From: Girardinichthys multiradiatus | Taxonomy: Eukaryota; Chordata; Actinopteri; Cyprinodontiformes; Goodeidae | Direction of reading: 5' to 3' | Assembly: GCF_021462225.1 (NCBI RefSeq) | Contig: NC_061815.1 | Coordinates: 46,721,986-46,785,985, forward strand | Length of the DNA stretch: 64,000 bases | Shown here: piece by piece, positions 23,052 to 35,000 of the stretch | Layout of the letters: every line of letters starts with the position of its first letter | Numbering within the stretch: the first letter of the stretch is position 1 | The notes under the pieces: generated by a model | The model's input: only the letters and a program-made list of their open reading frames with translations | Told to the model about the DNA's origin: nothing | The model's database searches: none | Made by a program: the position numbers and the translations under genes

Positions 23052-24517
23052 TGTTGGGGTCATCCATTTTGGTCGCACATTTTGACACACGCAGCTCAAC
23101 AGACGTCGCAGCTCTGACACCACAAAGAGTGTAAAACCCAGAGGAGATGAAGTTTCGTCGCCATTTCCCGCCTGTCTCAAAGGACAGCGCACCGGAGGCG
23201 CATATCTGGTGAGACGAGCTCGCAGGCGAACTTTTGCTCCACAAGGCCATTCCCGGAAGAGCTTGAAAGCTGGAAATCTGTCTGATACGAGAAGATCAGA
23301 GGATTTATTTGCCAATTGAAGACCACGGCCACACCCAGCCCACAGAGGTTCTATGTCCAAGGAGATGAGTTTTCCTCCTTGTGTAATGCAGTCAACTAAC
23401 GGTTCATCTTTTCCCCTCCTGGACGGATGAGAAATTACCTTTTTTTTTCTTTAATTTGTTAACGGACGCGTGATCCCCCTCCCCTCCTTTTCTTCAGACC
23501 TGACCCATCCTCAACCGGTGGAGAGCAGAAATCAACTTCAAAGTAATTTCGTTCTTTTCATATTAAACCGGATAGGTGCATTTAGAGGTCTGGGCAGGAT
23601 GAGGCAGCTAAGGTGACATAGGATCACCAGTAGTTAATCTAAGGTATCAACTTGTTGCATCCAATACTGATTGAAGTGTTTTATGCTGAGCTGTGTTTTT
23701 ATTTGCTGGGCAAGCGCTGCTGAATCATGCGTGGTTAATGTTTTGTCCGGCTAATCCCAAATCAGCCAGGTGTTAGAAGTTGGACTTTTAAAAGTTTTTC
23801 ATTCAAAGCCACTGCGGTCTGGGCCTCGCTTGACCACTCTTTGTTCCAGTTTTTATTGCTGGAGATTTTCCACTGAGTTCCAGCCTCAGACTTTTATGAC
23901 CCTTTGTCAAGATTTGGGGCGGTCAGCTGGTTGTGGCTAAAGGGGCGTGGCTTCACCGTTTATCAGCTGATCGCTGCGATCAAGACATCAGCACGACAGG
24001 AGGATTTCTTTCCATTTAACCCAAATTACACATTTTGTCCATAAAACTACTGGTTTGATCTTCATAGACACTAAATGCGCATATATTTTTCTTTTATTAT
24101 TATTGTTAGGTAGTCATTTTTATTCACTTTGTGTAGAATAGTGCTTGTTACTTAGGTGAAGGTTTTTGGACCAGAATAATGGTATATCAGGATTATTTGG
24201 CTTCAATAAATCTTCATATATATAATTAAGAGAAGCGTTTGTGTTTATTTTGTGCAAGAGGGATTTATCAGTCAAAATAAGGTGAAGATCCTCCACTTTT
24301 GGTGAAGTGGTTGAATAAACAGTGGTGTTGTGATTATGGGCTCAAAGCTCTTTAATAATTACAAATTATTAACCAAACCACAGACTGTCAGAGGATATCT
24401 CTGATTTCTATTTGTAAGTAATGATTTTTGGTTAAGAAATTATTATTTTTTTCAAATTATGATTTTAAATTATAATTATTGATGAATATTAATCAATAAA
24501 TAATCATAATCCTTACA
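23052..24517 (+). mobile_element. Solo LTR, copy E
   Basis: A 1466-bp block beginning TGTTGGGG and ending CCTTACA, flanked on both sides by TGCA (23048-23051 and 24518-24521), a perfect 4-bp TSD. Its second half (about 24120-24517) aligns with copies C and D: shared phrases such as gtttattttgtgcaagag and the AT-rich end with aatcataatcc. Similarity in the first half is weak, so it is an older or different subfamily. No retroviral genes adjoin it. Confidence 0.8.
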
Positions 24518-26109
24518 TGCATACATATATTACACAAACATATGCATACAGCGCAGAGCGCAAACAATATTCTGAGGCTGCATCTGCATGGCACATCTTA
24601 ACTGCACTGGGTCTGTGTTTTATTGAGATCCGTCTATAAAACAGAAGCCTCCTAATTGGTCTGACAAGGCAGTAAATGCATAAAACGCTGCATAGGAATT
24701 TATGAAAAATGTTAAGACTCATGTTGATGGTTAAACAGGATACTGAAGCTTTATTACACAAATTAAAACACTAACAGCAGAGTGACAGAATTTGCTGTTA
24801 AACTGTTGCTGTTAAACTCAGCCTTGAAGTGAACTGAAGCAGAGTTGAGAGAATAAAGACCACAATACATTTTCACCAAGCAGCCAAGGTCTCAGCAGTG
24901 AAGGTCTGTGAAGGTCACATATTATAGAGCACAAGGCTGCTAATACTGCCCATAGTTTTCAATTTCAGACAGCTTCCATTGAAAGAATTGATTGTGCCTG
25001 GCTACTTTAGAATGGAGCATAGATGTGTCATGGGGAATATGAGCTGCCTCCAATCTGCAATTTTTCTATGATCCTTTTCTTTATTGGCTCATTATTTTCA
25101 GCAAACCCAGCAGAGGCTGTTGATCGGTGGCATTTATTTTCCGGCAAGCAAGCTGAGAGAGCCAATTAGTGAGCCCTTATCTCCTCACAGATATGGAAGA
25201 GTAATGGGAATTAAGTATTACTGTAAATTTAGAAATAAATACATTGAAACTGGATTACCAGTAAAGACAAAATGCATCTTGGTACAATGGTGTTACAACT
25301 GAATGTATAAATCATGTAAATGTTATGCAGCAGTCTTTGTAGAGTTTGTTTTAAGGACAATGGTTAATATCAACAAGACATATTTAGGTATTTTTAATAA
25401 AAAATGTCTCATTTGACAAATTGGTTTATTCGATCCCGTATGAACACTACAGGTTTTATTCAATATAACATATTAAAACAGGTGATTTGCAAAACATCAC
25501 ACAAAGTAGACAGATTTGCATGACATAAAAAGTGTTATCTGTGATTCTGATGGGCTTTTGCAGAATGTGACTGCTCACAGCATTTCTAAAAGGTAACATT
25601 TCTTCCTGCTCAAACACTGTGAGAGATAAATTTTGCCATCTGTATCAGTCTACGATGGTCGTTTGGGTCCCTTAGCAGCTGGTTGAGTACAGCTCTGAAT
25701 TCCGACTGTTAATGCACTATAATAAAACCTCACTGAAAAAGCAGACACTGAAGGCTCAAAGTACAATTGGAACAGCAAGAACAATGATTGTTGCAGGTGC
25801 TGCATGAGTAGATTATGCACATTTTCACAATTCAACACTTGACTAAAAAGAGGGAAAAATTGCAAGAAATCACAGAATCACTGAAATATATGTTCATTTG
25901 ACAAGGCTAAAAGCTTGTGATTGCGTAATGGCAGTAGTCCTTCAAAGAGTGAGGAAGCGAGGTTGGGAGAATAAAAGCATCTGAAAGCCCTAGATGTTTT
26001 GCACACAAGAACATGGAACCTAAATATAAATCAGTTCTGAAGGTTTGGTATATGTTTCTTTTTTTAACAATACAAGAAATAAGTATGCTCTAAAGAACAT
26101 TTGAAAAAG
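24518..26109. other. No gene recognised
   Basis: AT-rich, only short unconvincing frames. Confidence 0.5.
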
Positions 26110-26485
26110 GGCCAATTGCTCTTTCACTTTGCTACATGTTGCTAGTACTTGATTGAACCCTGTTTTGCTTTTAGAGCGGCTCAAACGTGCTCAATTGGAT
26201 AGAGATCTGGCGATAATCGAGGCCCTTGGAGAACAGTGAAGTCACTGCCATGCTCAATAAACCAGTTTGGGAGGGTATCAACTTTGTGACATGGTGCATT
26301 ATCCTGCTGGACGTAACCATTGTTAGATGGCTATACTGTGGTCATAAAGGGATGATACATGATCATCAACAATACTGAGATAGGCTGTGGCATGGTACTA
26401 AGGGGCTCATAGCGTACCAAGAAAATATCCCCTACAGCATTATACCACCAGCAACCTGAATCTTTGATACTGTGGAGGACCGATC
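26110..26485 (-). mobile_element. Tc1-like transposase relic
   Basis: The plus strand from 26185 to 26470 reads as the complement of a Tc1 catalytic core: around 26205 the complement of the SPDLN segment, around 26290-26320 (gacatggtgcattatcctgc) the complement of the QDNAPCH-type motif holding the second Asp. Frames are broken and no ends are visible. It stops where the long inverted-repeat element begins. Confidence 0.6.
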
Positions 26486-26489
26486 AAAC

Positions 26490-26690
26490 AATAATTAAGA
26501 ATAAATACAGAAATAAATAAATGAATCAATAAAATAATTACAGGGCCGAAAATCTGAAATATAAATTAATGCACTATTTAATACAAGTGGATTTTTTGCT
26601 GTTTTATTTTTTCCTACCTCTTTTATTTCTTTCAAATTTATTACCACTCTAATATATTTAAAATGTGTTTTTTTTCCTTAAAAATATATT
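26490..26690 (+). repeat. Left arm of the long inverted repeat
   Basis: Pairs with 31735-32090 on the opposite strand over two blocks. Identity is good in the inner block (26575-26680), with a handful of substitutions. Confidence 0.7.
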
Positions 26691-27439
26691 ATTTTTCTAA
26701 TTATTTTACCATCCTTTTATTTCTTAAGCACCGATATATTTTCCCCTCTAATATACCCCGTTCTATTTTTTTACCTAACCGATTTCCCTGAGCCTATTTA
26801 TTTCCATCTTTCTTTTTTACATTATTGGTCGCTATATTGTCTTTTCCTCCTCAACATCAGGAAGAAATGTAAATGCAACGGGGCGGGACAGAGACAGAGG
26901 GGGCGGTCTTTGGACCGGTCTTAGCTTCTCTCCTATTGGTCAAGCTTCTAAGAAGTAGCTGCAGATCCTCATTATGGCTGCCTGGTTCTGAAAAGGAGCT
27001 GGCAGAAACTACTAAATTAACTTCTGTCATGTTGCTAAAGAAGTCAGGAGCATTGTGGATTTGGTGGTAGATAGCGCTGTTAGTTGGGATAGTTTACGGT
27101 TTCCTGTTGACCAACTGAGAGAATACTCAGAGTAGGGCCCTGTCCCAATACCCGCACTTCCACCCTTGTGTCCCTGAATTGCGCGTTCCCGTTGATGGGT
27201 TCGAGTGCGTAGTGTGTCCCAATTCTCCAGAGTCGTCCTTAGCCCCACCCCCTTTGTGCCCCACATCCGCCCTTCAGCGAAGCCCGCATCTAAGCGGACT
27301 TCGCCGAAGTATATTACCAAAATTCACTGCTGCAGATGACGTTCTGAGCAAAAACCAATCACAACCGTCAACGTAACCAGCCATCAAATCAGAATAATAA
27401 GAACTGCATAAACTTTAGACAGCAGGCCGACAAATATAT

Positions 27440-29658
27440 TTTTTTACTGGTTTTCCAGTAAACTCCCCAAATATAGACAGTTTATTAAATGTCCGACAAG
27501 AGAGGACAACACACTGGATCACTGTTCCACCACCATCAGAGACGCTTATCACGCCGTCCCACGTGCTGCACTGGGGCAATCCGACCACATCATGGTCCAC
27601 CTGATTCCTAAATACAGGCAGAAACTAAAGCTCTGCAAACCTGTTGTGAGGACGTCAAGGAAGTAGAGCAGTGAGGCTATGGAGAATCTCCAGGCGTGTT
27701 TAGGATGTACAGACTGGGATATGTTCAGGACTACTACCAACAGTCTGGACAAGTACACAGAGGCTGTGACTTCCTACATCAGCTTCTGTGAGGACAGCTG
27801 TGTACCTTCATGCACCAGGGTGAGTTACAACAACGACAAACCCTGGTTCACAGCCAAACTCAGTGGGGACAAAGACATATACAGAGAGGCGAAGTACAAG
27901 TTTGGCAAGGCAGTGAAAGAGGCCAAACGACTGTACTCTGAGAAGCTCCAAAACCAGTTCTCAGCCAACGACTCTGCGTCTGTGTGGAAAGGGCTCAGGC
28001 AGATCACCAACAGCAAGCTGAAAGCCCCCTACTCCATCAACGTCCGACGCCTCGCCAATGACCTGAACGAGTTCTACTGCCGCTTTGAAAGACAAAGGGA
28101 CAGTCCTGCAACCATCCCCCACGACACCCCCCCAACACCTGCAGCCACAATCCACCACCCCCACCTCCCCAACCTCAAGAGGGGCCTTGGCACCTCCAAC
28201 CCCCCCCCCGGAGGCCCCCCCCCCCCCCCCCCCCCCCCCCACCAGCCCCCTACCCACGCCGGGGACGGCTCTTTCCATCCAGGAGAGGGACGTCAACAAA
28301 CTCTTCAGGAGACAGAATCCCCGGAAAGCTGCTGGACCGGATTCTGTCTCACCAGCCAGCCTGAAGCACTGCGCTGATCAGCTCTCTCCAGTCTTCACAG
28401 ACATTTATAACACCTCACTGGAGACATGTCATGTGCCAGCCTGCTTCAAGTCCTCCACCATCGTCCCTGTTCCCAAGAAGCCAAGGAACACAGGGCTTAA
28501 TGACTTCAGACCCGTCGCCCTGACCTCTGTGGTGATGAAGTCCTTGTGCTCTCACACCTAAAAGACATCACCGACCCCCTCCTGGACCCTCTGCAGTTTG
28601 CCTACAGAGCCAACAGGTCTGTAGATGATGCAGTCAACATAGCCCTTCACTTCATCCTCCGGCACCTGGACTCCACAGGAACCTACACCACGATCCTGTT
28701 TGTGGATTTCAGCTCTGCCTTCAACACCATCGTCCCAGCTCTGCTCCAGGAGAAGCTCTCCCAGCTGAGTGTGCCCGACTCCACCTGCAGGTGGATCACT
28801 GACTTCCTGTCTGACAGGAAGCAGCGCGTGAGGCTGGGGAAGCACGTCTCTGACTCCCTGACCATCAGCACCGGTTCCCCCCAAGGCTGTGTTCTCTCTC
28901 CTCTGCTCTTCTCCCTGTACACCAACAGCTGCACCTCCAGTCACCAGTCTGTCAAGCTTCTGAAGTTTGCGGACGACACCACCCTGATTGGACTCATCTC
29001 TGATGGTGACGAGACCGCGTACAGATGGCAGGTGGACCATCTGTTGGACTGGTGCAGCCAGAACAACCTTGAGCTCAACGCTCTAAAGACAGTGGAGATG
29101 GTTGTGGACTTCAGGCAGAACCCAGCCCCACCTGCCCCCATCACCCTCTGTGACTCCACAATTGACACTGTGGAATCTTTCCGCTTCCTGGGAACCATCA
29201 TCTCCCAGGATCTCAAGTGGGAGCCAAACATCAGCTCCCTCATCAAGAAAGCCCAGCAGAGGATGTTCTTCCTGCGGCAGCTGAAGAAATTCAACCTGCC
29301 AAAGACTATGATGGTGCACTTCTACACAGCCATCATTGAGTCCATCCTCACCTCCTCCATCACCATCTGGTACGCCGCTGCTACAGCCAAGGATAAGGGC
29401 AGGCTGCAGCGTGTCATTCGGTCTGCTGAGAAGGTGATTGGCTGCAGTCTACTGTCGCTCCAGGAACTGTACACCTCCAGGACCCTGAAGCGGGCAGGGA
29501 AGATTATGGCTGATCCCTCCCACACCGGTCACAGACTCTTTGAGACTCTCCCTTCTGGCAGGAGGCTGCGGTCCTTCCGGACCAAAACCTCACGCCACAA
29601 GTACCGTTTTTTCCCATCTGCCACCAGCCTTGTTAACAAAGCCCGGAAACTACCCTGA
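27440..29658 (+). pseudogene. LINE endonuclease/reverse-transcriptase, broken
   Basis: Starts within the C-terminal part of the AP-like endonuclease: CPTRED, then [15 protein letters not shown] and [12 protein letters not shown] with the conserved SDH, up to a TAG at 27664-27666. The same frame continues from 27679 (MENLQACL...) through the linker. A long C run (28201-28240) goes with a frame change into NKLFRRQNPRKAAGPDSVSP, the RT start. A second shift near 28546-28560 leads to the RT palm: FVDFSSAFNTI, TGSPQGCVLSPLLFSLY and the catalytic FADD at 28966-28977, then the C-terminal domain to the stop at 29656-29658. Catalytic residues remain but at least one stop and two frameshifts prevent translation. 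Confidence 0.88.
28200..28242 (+). repeat. C-rich low-complexity tract in the LINE
   Basis: Runs of C interrupted only by CGGAGG. It lies at the first frameshift of the LINE, so slippage here probably broke the frame. Length may also be uncertain in the assembly. Confidence 0.9.
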
Positions 29659-30518
29659 CACTCTCCCTTTCCCCCACACCCCCTTTTTTTGCCGACAGGA
29701 CACTTGTAACCTGCAACTCTATGTGTTACATTAACGCTCAGCTTGGACTCCTGCCATACTTGCACAATGATCACCTGCACTGTTGTACTGCTCTCACATC
29801 TTATACTGCTCTATATTTACTCTCACTCACTTAAAACTGTGCACATATATTTATATTATATTGTAGATATGTTTATACTGTTTAATTTGTATTGTATTGC
29901 ACCGACTACGCCAAAACAAATTCCTTGTATGTCCAAAAACGTACTCGGCAATAAAGCTTTTCTGATTCTGATAAAGCTTTTCTGATTCTGATTCAACATT
30001 GTAAGATACCACTGGGTTCAGAGTGAGTCTGGGCAGTCATTAGGCCATAACACTGAAGTTACCTTTCAAACAAACACTGGCGCAGCGAGAGTCTGGTGTA
30101 TAAACCTCCTGCGCTTCCTGCACTTTCTTCTCCTCAAAACAATTGCTTGTTGCAGTTTTAAATAGTTTTTTTAGCAACAAGACTGTGAAAACCGCACTGG
30201 TTCCCGCCCTTTTTGATGTTGCAGTTACGGTGCAGAGGTGCAAGTCGATGACGTAACCCTTACTGTCCCAATTCTCCAATTTTGCACGCTTGTAACCTGC
30301 GCGCTTCAACCACTACATGCACTTGTACAAAGTACACACTTCATAGAGGAGCGTAGGGTGTAGTGTGGGTATTGGGACAGGGCCTCAATACAGATTGCTG
30401 AAGTAGTAAGAGGAAGTCACGTTTTTGGACACAGAAGAAAGAACTCAGAATTAATCTTATAATGGTAAACACAATAATAACACTTTTAATCTATTCAAAC
30501 ACAGCTCTATGCCTCCAC

Positions 30519-31635
30519 ATTAGCAGGGTAAGAACACACTTTTGCTCAAAATATTGAAATGCACACAACATTATGGGTGACATACCAGAGTTCAAAAGAG
30601 GACAAATTGTTGGTGCACGTCTTGCTGGCACATCTGTGACCAAGACAGCAAGTCTTTGTGATGTATCAAGAGCCACGGTATCCAGGGTAATGTCAGCATA
30701 CCACCAAGAAGGACGAACCACATCCAACAGGATTAACTGTGGACGCAAGATGAAGCTGTATGAAAGGGATGTTCGGGTGCTAACTCGGATTGAATCCAAA
30801 AAACATAAAACCACGGCTGCGCAAATCACGGCAGAATTAAATGTGCACCTCAACTCTCCTGTTTCCACCAGAACTGTCCGTCGGAGCTCCACAGGGTCAA
30901 TATACACGGCCAGGCTGCTATAGCCAAACCTTTGGTCACTCATGCCAATGCCAAAACGTCGATTTCAATGGTGCAAGGAGCGCAAATCTTGGGCTGTGGA
31001 CAATGTGAAACATGTATTGTTCGCTGATGAATCCACCTTTACTGTTTTGCCCACATCCGGGAGAGTTACGGTGTGGAAAAGCCCCAAAGAAGCGTACCAC
31101 CCAGACTGTTGCATGCCCAGAGTGAAGCATGGGGGTGGATCAGTGATGGTTTGGGCTGCCATATCATGGCATTCCCTTGGCCCAATACTTGTGCTGGATG
31201 GGCACGTCACTGCCAAGGACTACCGAACCATTCTTGAGGACCATGTGCATCCAATGGTTCAAACATTGAATCCTGAAGGCGGTGCACCAATACACACAGC
31301 AAGACTGGTGAAAGATTGGTTTGATTAACATGAAAGTGAAGTTCAACATCTCCCATGGCCTGCACAGTCACCAGATCTAAATATTATTGAGCCATTTTGG
31401 GGTGTTTTGGAGAAGCGAGTCAGGAAACATTTTCCTCCACCAGTATCACGTAGTGACCTGGCCACTATCCTGCAAGAACAATGGCTTAAAATCCCTCTGA
31501 CCACAGTGCAGGACTTGTATATGTCCTTCCCAAGACGAAGTGACGCTGTATTGGCCGCAAAAGGAGGCCCTACACCATACTAATAAATTATTGTGGTCTA
31601 AAACCAGGTGTTTCAGTTTCATTGTCCAACCCCTG
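30519..31635 (+). mobile_element. 5'-truncated Tc1-like element of a second family
   Basis: The right end is intact: its terminal repeat reads inward as CAGGGGTTGGACAATG (minus strand) and is followed by TA at 31636-31637. The matching left repeat is missing; homology begins abruptly near 30519 in AT-rich DNA. The transposase pseudogene fills the rest. The element lies within the long inverted-repeat structure, just outside the TIR element ending at 30387. Confidence 0.85.
30573..31583 (+). pseudogene. Tc1-like transposase lacking its second catalytic Asp
   Basis: Starts MGDIPEFKRGQIVGARLAG, a helix-turn-helix start typical of this family, and ends GGPTPY before TAA at 31581. A one-base loss near 30885 shifts the frame and an extra A near 30954 restores it. 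The first Asp is present (FADEST). The second should lie in a QDDNAPIH-type motif, but here the frame passes straight from EGG to APIHTA near 31284, so about seven residues are lost in frame. A TAA at 31326-31328 truncates the protein before the IIEPFWG segment holding the Glu. It cannot be active. Confidence 0.88.
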
Positions 31636-31734
31636 TACTACAAGAACTTCAACGTTAAATTAGCATCTTTAAACATTTACAATGATACTTTCTGAATAAT
31701 ATTAACATATACATTTTTAACATATAACATTATT

Positions 31735-32090
31735 TTTAAGGAAAAAAAACATGTTTTAAATATATTAGAGTTGTAATAAATTTGAAAGAAATAGAAGGGG
31801 TAGGAAAAATAAAATAGTAAGAAATCCACTTGTATTAAATAAACAAAGGGAAAAATATAAAGTTCAAGAAAAAAAATATGATTTGAAAATTAGTGGTTCA
31901 AATGAAAAAAAGGATTAAAATAGGAATGTATATATGTATATCCGATTAATTGATCAATAATTTAATAAATCTCTTCTTTTTATTATGTTTTTGCATCTAA
32001 AAGCACACTAATTTATATTTCTAGCTACTTTTTGGCCCATCAATTCTTTTATTGAGTCATTTCTTTGTTTTTATATTTATTCTCAATTAT
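31735..32090 (-). repeat. Right arm of the long inverted repeat
   Basis: Reverse complement of 26490-26690 in two blocks (31735-31850 and about 32000-32090), separated by some 150 bases that the left arm lacks. Confidence 0.7.
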
Positions 32091-35000
32091 GGCAGGAATT
32101 GGTGCTCCATAGCTACAGACTCTAATTTCTGAACAATGCTGACATAAAACATTTTCATCACTCATTCCAGGAAACCTTAATGTTCCCAAACAGGAGACTT
32201 TAAGGATAATGTTGGTTCTCAAGATCAAGTTCTGTCCATGTTTTCCGTGCTCCTTCAGTGTCACTTCATTCAATTTAGTTTATAAAGTACTTAATTTACA
32301 ACATATGTCAAAACATGTCAATTTAGTGGAAATAAAGAAGTCAAATAAATTTCAATAAAATCCAATCATATAGACAGATTAGATTTAAATACAGTCCAGC
32401 CCGTAGACAGATTTATTTTTGTTCTGCACACATTAAATTTATAAAACTCTGCATTTGCACAGCTTTAAAACAATGCAACTTCTTGGGTAAACATGCATGC
32501 CAAACTGGTAAGAAAGGCCCATATCGAAAACCTTTTTTTATGAATATGCAGATCTTCTTACTCCAAGTACAAATCATGCAAAAGTCCTTGGACACTTCTA
32601 GGAAAAACTTTAAGAAAAAGTAAAGGAAAGAAACAAATTTTGATCTTAATCTTTCTTTAAGGAACAAAATTGAGAATACGGTGAAAGGTTGTAAATAAGA
32701 GATCCCAAAAATTGGGTCAATACAGAGAGAGCACAGGCCTGTATGGTTTTAAAATTATGTCTACAAAGAACATCCATGTTTTTTAGTGTCATAAATTACA
32801 CGCTTCAGGTGACAGACGTACTCAAATTAATCAGGGGGGGTTGTCTACAGGGGGTATAAAAATTATGTTCACATTATATGGTTCTGAGTGCACCCAAAAT
32901 ATGTTCTTATGCTTCCATCTGGAATGTTCCTGCTGTAATTGTATATATTGGACTTTGAGTGCTGCCAAAATGTGTGACCAACGCAGCTCAGTTTTGTGCC
33001 TGAACGCATTCTGCATAAACTGATGGACCTCAATGAACTGCTGTTGTGTGGTACTGTGGCGTTCAGCTGCATGCCATACATTTTCTGACTTTGTTGGATA
33101 GTTCAATGCATACATTAATGTTCATCTTTCAAGCAATTATAGTGTGCTCACGCTCAATACTATTTTAACCACAACATCAGAAAAATCATTCCAACTGACA
33201 ATTTTATATAATTAAAATAACTAAAGAGTTTCAGGTTTCATGTAGACAGATATTTAAAAAATCTTAGTTATTCATAACAAAGATGTGAATAAAATGCATG
33301 GAAACATTAAGTACATTGGGAGCCAACAGCTAGATTCCAGACCACGAAGTAGGAGCTCCTTTCTGTTCATTCATAACAGTTCCAGGGTGAGAAGCTGACT
33401 GACACAAAGGAGATGCTTCAAACTGTGAATTCTTCCTATTAAAGCCGCTTTCTCTCAAATTAACATAACTATTAGAATTTAAAGCTAACGATCCCTTTTC
33501 TTAAAATTGCTGAGAGAGCAGAGAACTTTTGATTAAAAGTTAAGCCTTTCTTGACATATTTCCAACATTAAATTTCTTGATCAGAAAATTTCCCCTATTT
33601 CCATGTGGCTAGTATTAGTTTGTATTTCTTTTTTATTTTATTACATTGGATTACTTTATTACTTAGAAATAGACCCAAGTGTGATTTAAATAATTTTTAT
33701 TATGCTACTCACTAGTTCTTGATGTGTTTTCAAATAATGCTTTATTTAAGTGTGATTATTTAGATTATATGGGAAATATCTCTGCTTTAAATTTTGATAA
33801 GCATGTTTTCCATATGCATGGAATGAATTCCTTCAAACTAAATTTTTGACAAATTTTATGATTGGTTGTAATGGCAGTAATTTATAGTAGTAAAGATTAA
33901 CAAAGCCAATCAGCTGCTACAGCAGAAATACCTCATATCAGGGTCCATACTAGTCTTTCCTGTTGGTCCATTCTGCCCTTCCCTGCAAATATTGTTTTTT
34001 GACTCATGCCTAACTGAAGCCATTCAGAGTCTGTGATGCGTTAACTTGTCGTGATGTCCACTCCTGTTTCAAATATTAGTTTGCCTCACTTCCTAAGGGT
34101 TATTTAGCTCATCTGAGATGGAGCAGCAGCAACAACTGCTTTGTTTGCTCTTACCCATTTTTTCAGCTGTGTTAAGACATAACTAAAGACTCCAAAGCAA
34201 ACTTCCAAACTTTCTACACTCACAGAAATGCTCACCTTTCATTTTCAGATAAGCGTGTTTGATTACCATTTATTTTCTGTGGCGTTTCTCAGAAACTATT
34301 GATTTTGGCTTTTGTTGAAATAAATGATGCAATGCAATGTTTAATTGCCTTTATAAATAAAACCTTACATTTAAAAGCTTATATTTCCTTTGATTTGCAG
34401 TGATGTCTACATTAAACATTTATGTATTCATTGAAAATAAATTTGGAATTTTCTTCTCAGAGTTTTAGGTGACGTATGCATGTTTACTTGGACATCTTTC
34501 TCAAATTTGTTTAAACCCAAACTAGCCACAAAGCAACCATGAAAAAAAGTCCAAGAGGATTACTTTGATGCAATAATTATGCAAAGTCAGGTTCTTTATA
34601 AAACAAAAAATATTCATTAAAAGCAAATCATAACTCTCTTCATCAAGAATCGCAACATGAGTAGCTATAGTCTATTTTAATGCTTTAAAGAGTCTCAGCT
34701 CAAAGACATTTTGACTTTAAAAACTATGCGGGAAACATAATAGCTGTTCAAAATATGAGTAAAAGAAAGACTAAGTTAATAAATCTGTGACACAAACAAC
34801 ATTTTCAGCAAAATCAGCTTTAATGTTGATCAGCACATCATAACTATGTTTTTATTGTTCTCAATAGCTCACACACACAGCAAGACAACACATTCACACA
34901 TGAGAGTCTGCAACTGTGATCCTGTGTCACATTTTTCTATAAAAAGACACCACTACTGCTCGAAATGGGCCCAGAACAAATGCTCCAACACAGGAGTTTA

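Larger units (their letters stand above)
27440..29990 (+). mobile_element. 5'-truncated L2/CR1-like LINE
   Basis: Begins inside the endonuclease domain and runs through RT to a complete 3' end. The 3' UTR ends with two exact copies of a 20-bp unit (29951-29970 and 29971-29990) containing AATAAAG-like and ttctgattctg wording, as in teleost L2-group LINEs. 5' truncation is the usual outcome of target-primed reverse transcription. It sits inside the TIR element 27136-30387. Confidence 0.85.
27136..30387. mobile_element. Non-autonomous TIR transposon split by a LINE
   Basis: The left end (GGGCCCTGTCCCAATACCC at 27136) is repeated in inverse orientation at the right end, 30367-30387. The outer parts 27136-27440 and 29991-30387 belong to this element; the middle is an L2-like LINE. 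No transposase is seen in the outer parts, so it is non-autonomous or internally deleted. End style resembles teleost hAT or PIF/Harbinger elements; I could not define the TSD and leave the superfamily open. Confidence 0.6.
26490..32090. mobile_element. Candidate long inverted-repeat DNA transposon, host of nested insertions
   Basis: The left arm (26490-26690) and the reverse complement of the right arm (31735-32090) share two aligned stretches of about 85 and 110 bp, for example ATAATTNAGAATAAATA at the outer edges and tttcaaatttattac inside; the right arm carries some 150 extra bases between the two stretches. Between the arms lie a second inverted-repeat element with a LINE in it and a Tc1 element. 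Without these, about 1.2 kb remains, with no transposase that I can recognise. It may instead be two copies of one AT-rich repeat in opposite orientation; no TSD could be fixed. Confidence 0.5.

Noticed and set aside
28085..28299. Pro-rich and Gly-rich frames around the C tract
   Set aside because: They are by-products of the C run within the LINE linker, not separate genes.
32831..33115. A 94-codon minus-strand frame that looked like transposase text
   Set aside because: No motif could be tied to a family; kept only as a note in the gap entry.
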